This document shows positions 61,811 to 64,000 of a stretch of DNA of 64,000 nt, piece by piece. This stretch comes from Bufo bufo (Eukaryota; Chordata; Amphibia; Anura; Bufonidae). The DNA lies in contig NC_053392.1 of NCBI RefSeq assembly GCF_905171765.1, forward strand, positions 338,303,010-338,367,009. The letters are read 5' to 3'. Positions within the stretch are counted from its first letter, which is position 1. The number at the start of each line of letters is the position of its first letter. Made by a program: the position numbers and the translations under genes. Under the pieces are notes generated by a model. That model searched no databases. It worked only from the letters and a program-made list of their open reading frames with translations, and was not told the DNA's origin.

Positions 61811-62960
61811 CAGTGCCATCCACAGATCTCCCCCCTAAACAGTGCCATCCACAGATCCCCCTCTAAACAGTGCCATCCACAGATCCCCCCCTAAACAGTG
61901 CCATCCACAGATCCCCCCTAAACAGTGCCATCCACAGATCCCCCCTAAACAGTGCCATCCACAGATCCCCCCTAAACAGTGCCATCCACAGATCCCCCCT
62001 AAACAGTGCCATCCACAGATCCCCCCTCCCCTAAACAGTGCCATCCACAGATCTCCCCCCTAAACAGTGCCATCCACAGATCCCTCCTCCCCTAAACAGT
62101 GCCATCCACAGATCCACCCTCCCCTAAACAGTGCCATCCACAGATCCCCCTAAACAGTGCCATCCACAGATCCCCCCTAAACAGTGCCATCCACAGATCC
62201 CCCTAAACAGTGCCATCCACAGATCCCCCTAAACAGTGCCATCCACAGATCCCCCCTAAACAGTGCCATCCACAGATCCCCCTAAACAGTGCCATCCACA
62301 GATCCCCCCTAAACAGTGCCATCCACAGATCCCCCCTAAACAGTGCCATCCACAGATCCCCCCTAAACAGTGCCATCCACAGATCCCCCTAAACAGTGCC
62401 ATCCACAGATCCCCCCTCCCATAAACAGTGCCATCCACAGATCTGCCCCCTAAACAGTGCCATCCACAGATCCCCCCTCCCCTAAACAGTGCCATCCACA
62501 GATCCCCCCTCCCCTAAACAGTGCCATCCACAGATCTCCCCCCTAAACAGTGCCATCCACAGATCCCCCCTCCCCTAAACAGTGCCATCCACAGATCCCC
62601 CTCCCCTAAACAGTGCCATCCACAGATCTCCCCCCTAAACAGTGCCATCCACAGATCCCCCTAAACAGTGCCATCCACAGATCCCCCCTAAACAGTGCCA
62701 TCCACAGATCCCCCCTAAACAGTGCCATCCACAGATACCCCCTAAACAGTGCCATCCACAGATCCCCCCCTAAACAGTGCCATCCACAGATCCCCCCTAA
62801 ACAGTGCCATCCACAGATCCCCCTCCCCTAAACAGTGCCATGATGTTTAGTGGGAGATCTGTGGATGGCACTGTTTAGGGGAGGGGAGATCTGTGGATGG
62901 CACTGTTTAGGGGAGGGGAGATCTGTGGATGGCACTGTAGGGGGATCTGTGGATGGCACT
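61811..62960 (+). repeat. Minisatellite, unit about 26-35 bp, with orientation switch
   Basis: The unit is CAGTGCCATCCACAGATC followed by a variable C-rich part and TAAA. I count about 37 direct copies to about 62841, then about 4 copies in the opposite orientation (GATCTGTGGATGGCACTG) to 62960. Units vary by small C-run changes. All reading frames here are artefacts of the repeat. Confidence 0.9.
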
Positions 62961-62961
62961 T

Positions 62962-63262
62962 TAATCAGTAACTACTTTAACTTTAATCATTGCTCATTGC
63001 TGAGCTCTTTACTTGGATTATTTGGATATCTTACTTTGTCTTAGCTCCGGTAATAGCAGGCAGTGCGGGGGGCGGCACTCACTCACTGACATCATGCGCC
63101 TGCGCCGCCTAGTGGGAGGAGCAGGCGCGTGACGTCAGTGAGTGAGCGCCGCCCCCCGCACTGCCTGCTACTACCGGAGCTAAGACAAAGTAAGATATCC
63201 AAATAATCCAAGTAAAGAGCTCAGCAATGAGCAATGATTAAAGTTAAAGTAGTTACTGATTA
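62962..63262. repeat. 301-bp near-perfect palindrome
   Basis: Arms of about 140 bp (TAATCAGTAACTACTTTAAC.. and its partner ..AGTAGTTACTGATTA) with only a few mismatches and an unpaired centre of under 20 nt near 63112. It is AT-rich outside and GC-rich inside (GCGGGGGGCGGC). Confidence 0.9.
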
Positions 63263-63297
63263 GTTTATAAATATACTGCTGTGAGCGGCGTGGCCCT

Positions 63298-63483
63298 GTA
63301 TATTCTAACCCCCAGGCAAGCATCCCTGTCACCATGGGAACGTCTGGGGGTTAGAATATACCATCGGATTTGAGTTTTTACGATCTCACTGAGCTCGTAA
63401 AACTCAGATTCGATGTTATATTCTAACCCCCAGGCAAGCGTCCCCATCACCATGGGAACGCCTGGGGGTTAGAATATACCATC
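63298..63483. repeat. Tandem hairpins
   Basis: Two copies of a 60-bp hairpin, TATATTCTAACCCCCAGGCA..CTGGGGGTTAGAATATA (63298-63361 and 63419-63479), separated by another hairpin CATCGGATTTGAGTT..CTCAGATTCGATG. A familiar repeat type in amphibians. Confidence 0.75.
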
Positions 63484-63603
63484 GGATCTTCTGAGTTACT
63501 CAGCCTTAAAGAAAGCAAAACAAGCACCGGCTCTGCTTGGCACCGGGCCAGCTCGAGGCCCCAAGCAATTGCTTGTTTTGCCTGTCTGTTAGCGACGGGC
63601 CTG

Positions 63604-63739
63604 GATCCAGCACCCAGTAAGTTCAGGCACCCCAGGGTCACCACTCCTGGGGAACTTCTGCATCTCAGGCTTTCAAACAACTCAGCCCATGGCTTCCATC
63701 CAGACTGTCACGTACAGGTAGCCATCAGCTAACCTGCAT
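63604..63739. other. Unassigned sequence
   Basis: Starts with the right copy of the GATCCAGC target duplication. Nothing else recognised. Confidence 0.4.
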
Positions 63740-63825
63740 AACATAACAGACATAATGGTCTCGGACATAACCAATGAGAAAAACAGATGCTACACTTGAT
63801 CTTAGCCAAAATGCTGGCAGCAAAA
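63740..63825 (-). pseudogene. U2 snRNA-derived pseudogene fragment
   Basis: On the minus strand, TTTTGGCTAAGATCAAGTG followed by TAGCATCTGTT is almost the 5' part of U2 snRNA (branch-point recognition region), one base different within about 30. Preceding bases are partly changed (GCTGCCAGCA) and following bases diverge. A run of A's on the + strand borders it. It is likely a pseudogene, as U2-derived repeats are common. Confidence 0.7.
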
Positions 63826-64000
63826 AAAAAAAAAGGCAGATTTACTTTAAATCTATGTCTATGCAGGAGATTTGGAGCTGTGTATTAGAAAACAAAGCTT
63901 TGGCTGTATCTATTAAGCTTCTTTCACACTGCTGGCAACTTCCGGCAAGAGTTCTGTCAGACTGTTCCAGCAGAGAACAACCTGCTGGAGCTCTTTGGAT
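63826..64000. other. Unassigned sequence
   Basis: No feature recognised, apart from a CTTTCACACTGC phrase reminiscent of frog MITE ends. Confidence 0.3.

Larger units (their letters stand above)
61605..63603. mobile_element. hAT-like non-autonomous element with satellite and palindrome
   Basis: GATCCAGC occurs at 61597-61604 and 63604-63611, an 8-bp target duplication. Ends CAGGGCTG (left) and CAGGCCCG (inverted right end) are imperfect inverted repeats, and both ends contain GGGGCCCCAAGCA-like sequence. 8-bp duplications are typical of hAT transposons. Inside: a 26-35 bp minisatellite (61811-62960), a 301-bp palindrome (62962-63262) and a hairpin series (63298-63483). No transposase. Confidence 0.7.

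Noticed and set aside
61835..62831. Many open frames of 60-80 codons in both strands
   Set aside because: They translate repeats of the minisatellite unit; not genes.
61811..62960. Direct repeats that could look like a CRISPR array
   Set aside because: Units are contiguous with only variable C-runs between them, there are no unique spacers, and the genome is eukaryotic.
62962..63262. Palindrome as a replication origin or a precursor microRNA
   Set aside because: No sequence evidence beyond the fold; it sits within a transposon-like element and is best described as a palindromic repeat.

Overview
The window is nuclear DNA of a vertebrate, most likely an anuran amphibian. The evidence is a partial, spliced D-aspartate oxidase (DDO) gene embedded in a dense mixture of transposable elements: Tc1, piggyBac, hAT-like and Harbinger-like DNA transposons, L1 and CR1/L2 LINEs, BEL and gypsy LTR elements, an Ngaro-type tyrosine-recombinase element, and Penelope-like elements carrying hammerhead ribozymes. 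Nothing bacterial is present: no operons, ribosome binding sites or CRISPR arrays. The species was not identified.

The only host gene I can support is DDO on the minus strand. Three coding exons are visible: 45792-45900, 40201-40377 and the terminal exon 27092-27659, which ends in a peroxisomal -SKL signal. Reading frame continues across both junctions. About 57 N-terminal codons, including the FAD-binding motif, were not found. The two introns in the window are 12.5 kb and 5.4 kb and consist largely of transposons.

Layout. 1-5605: BEL/Pao element (minus) split by an intact Tc1. 5622-7370: an L1 scrap and a CR1/L2 fragment. 7742-7840: a 5S rRNA-like pseudogene. 7850-12470: a defective gypsy element. 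12474-16440: a Tc1 relic, a Harbinger-like MITE, a Penelope terminal-repeat relic and another Tc1. 16507-23401: a Tc1 containing a 5.7 kb, nearly intact Ngaro-type element with split direct repeats and a hairpin array. 24250-24768: an insert with a 19-bp target duplication. 25342-26959: a second intact Tc1. 27092-45900: DDO, with introns holding an internally deleted Tc1, a piggyBac-related composite (with foldback, Penelope and L1 insertions), an intact piggyBac transposase, a solo LTR and a Penelope element bounded by 950-bp inverted repeats. 47587-53450: MITEs, a second piggyBac-related element and an LTR. 53451-61332: two L1 elements in convergent orientation. 61605-63603: a hAT-like element built of a minisatellite, a 300-bp palindrome and hairpins. 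About 63740-63825: a U2 snRNA-derived pseudogene.

Three transposases (two Tc1 and one piggyBac) and the Ngaro gag and RT-RNase H reading frames are uninterrupted, so part of this landscape is young. The most notable structures are the Ngaro hairpin array (22021-22286), the two half-damaged hammerheads in the Penelope inverted repeats, the intact hammerhead near 31526-31572, and the hAT-like satellite/palindrome composite. All family assignments were made by eye; no database search was run.
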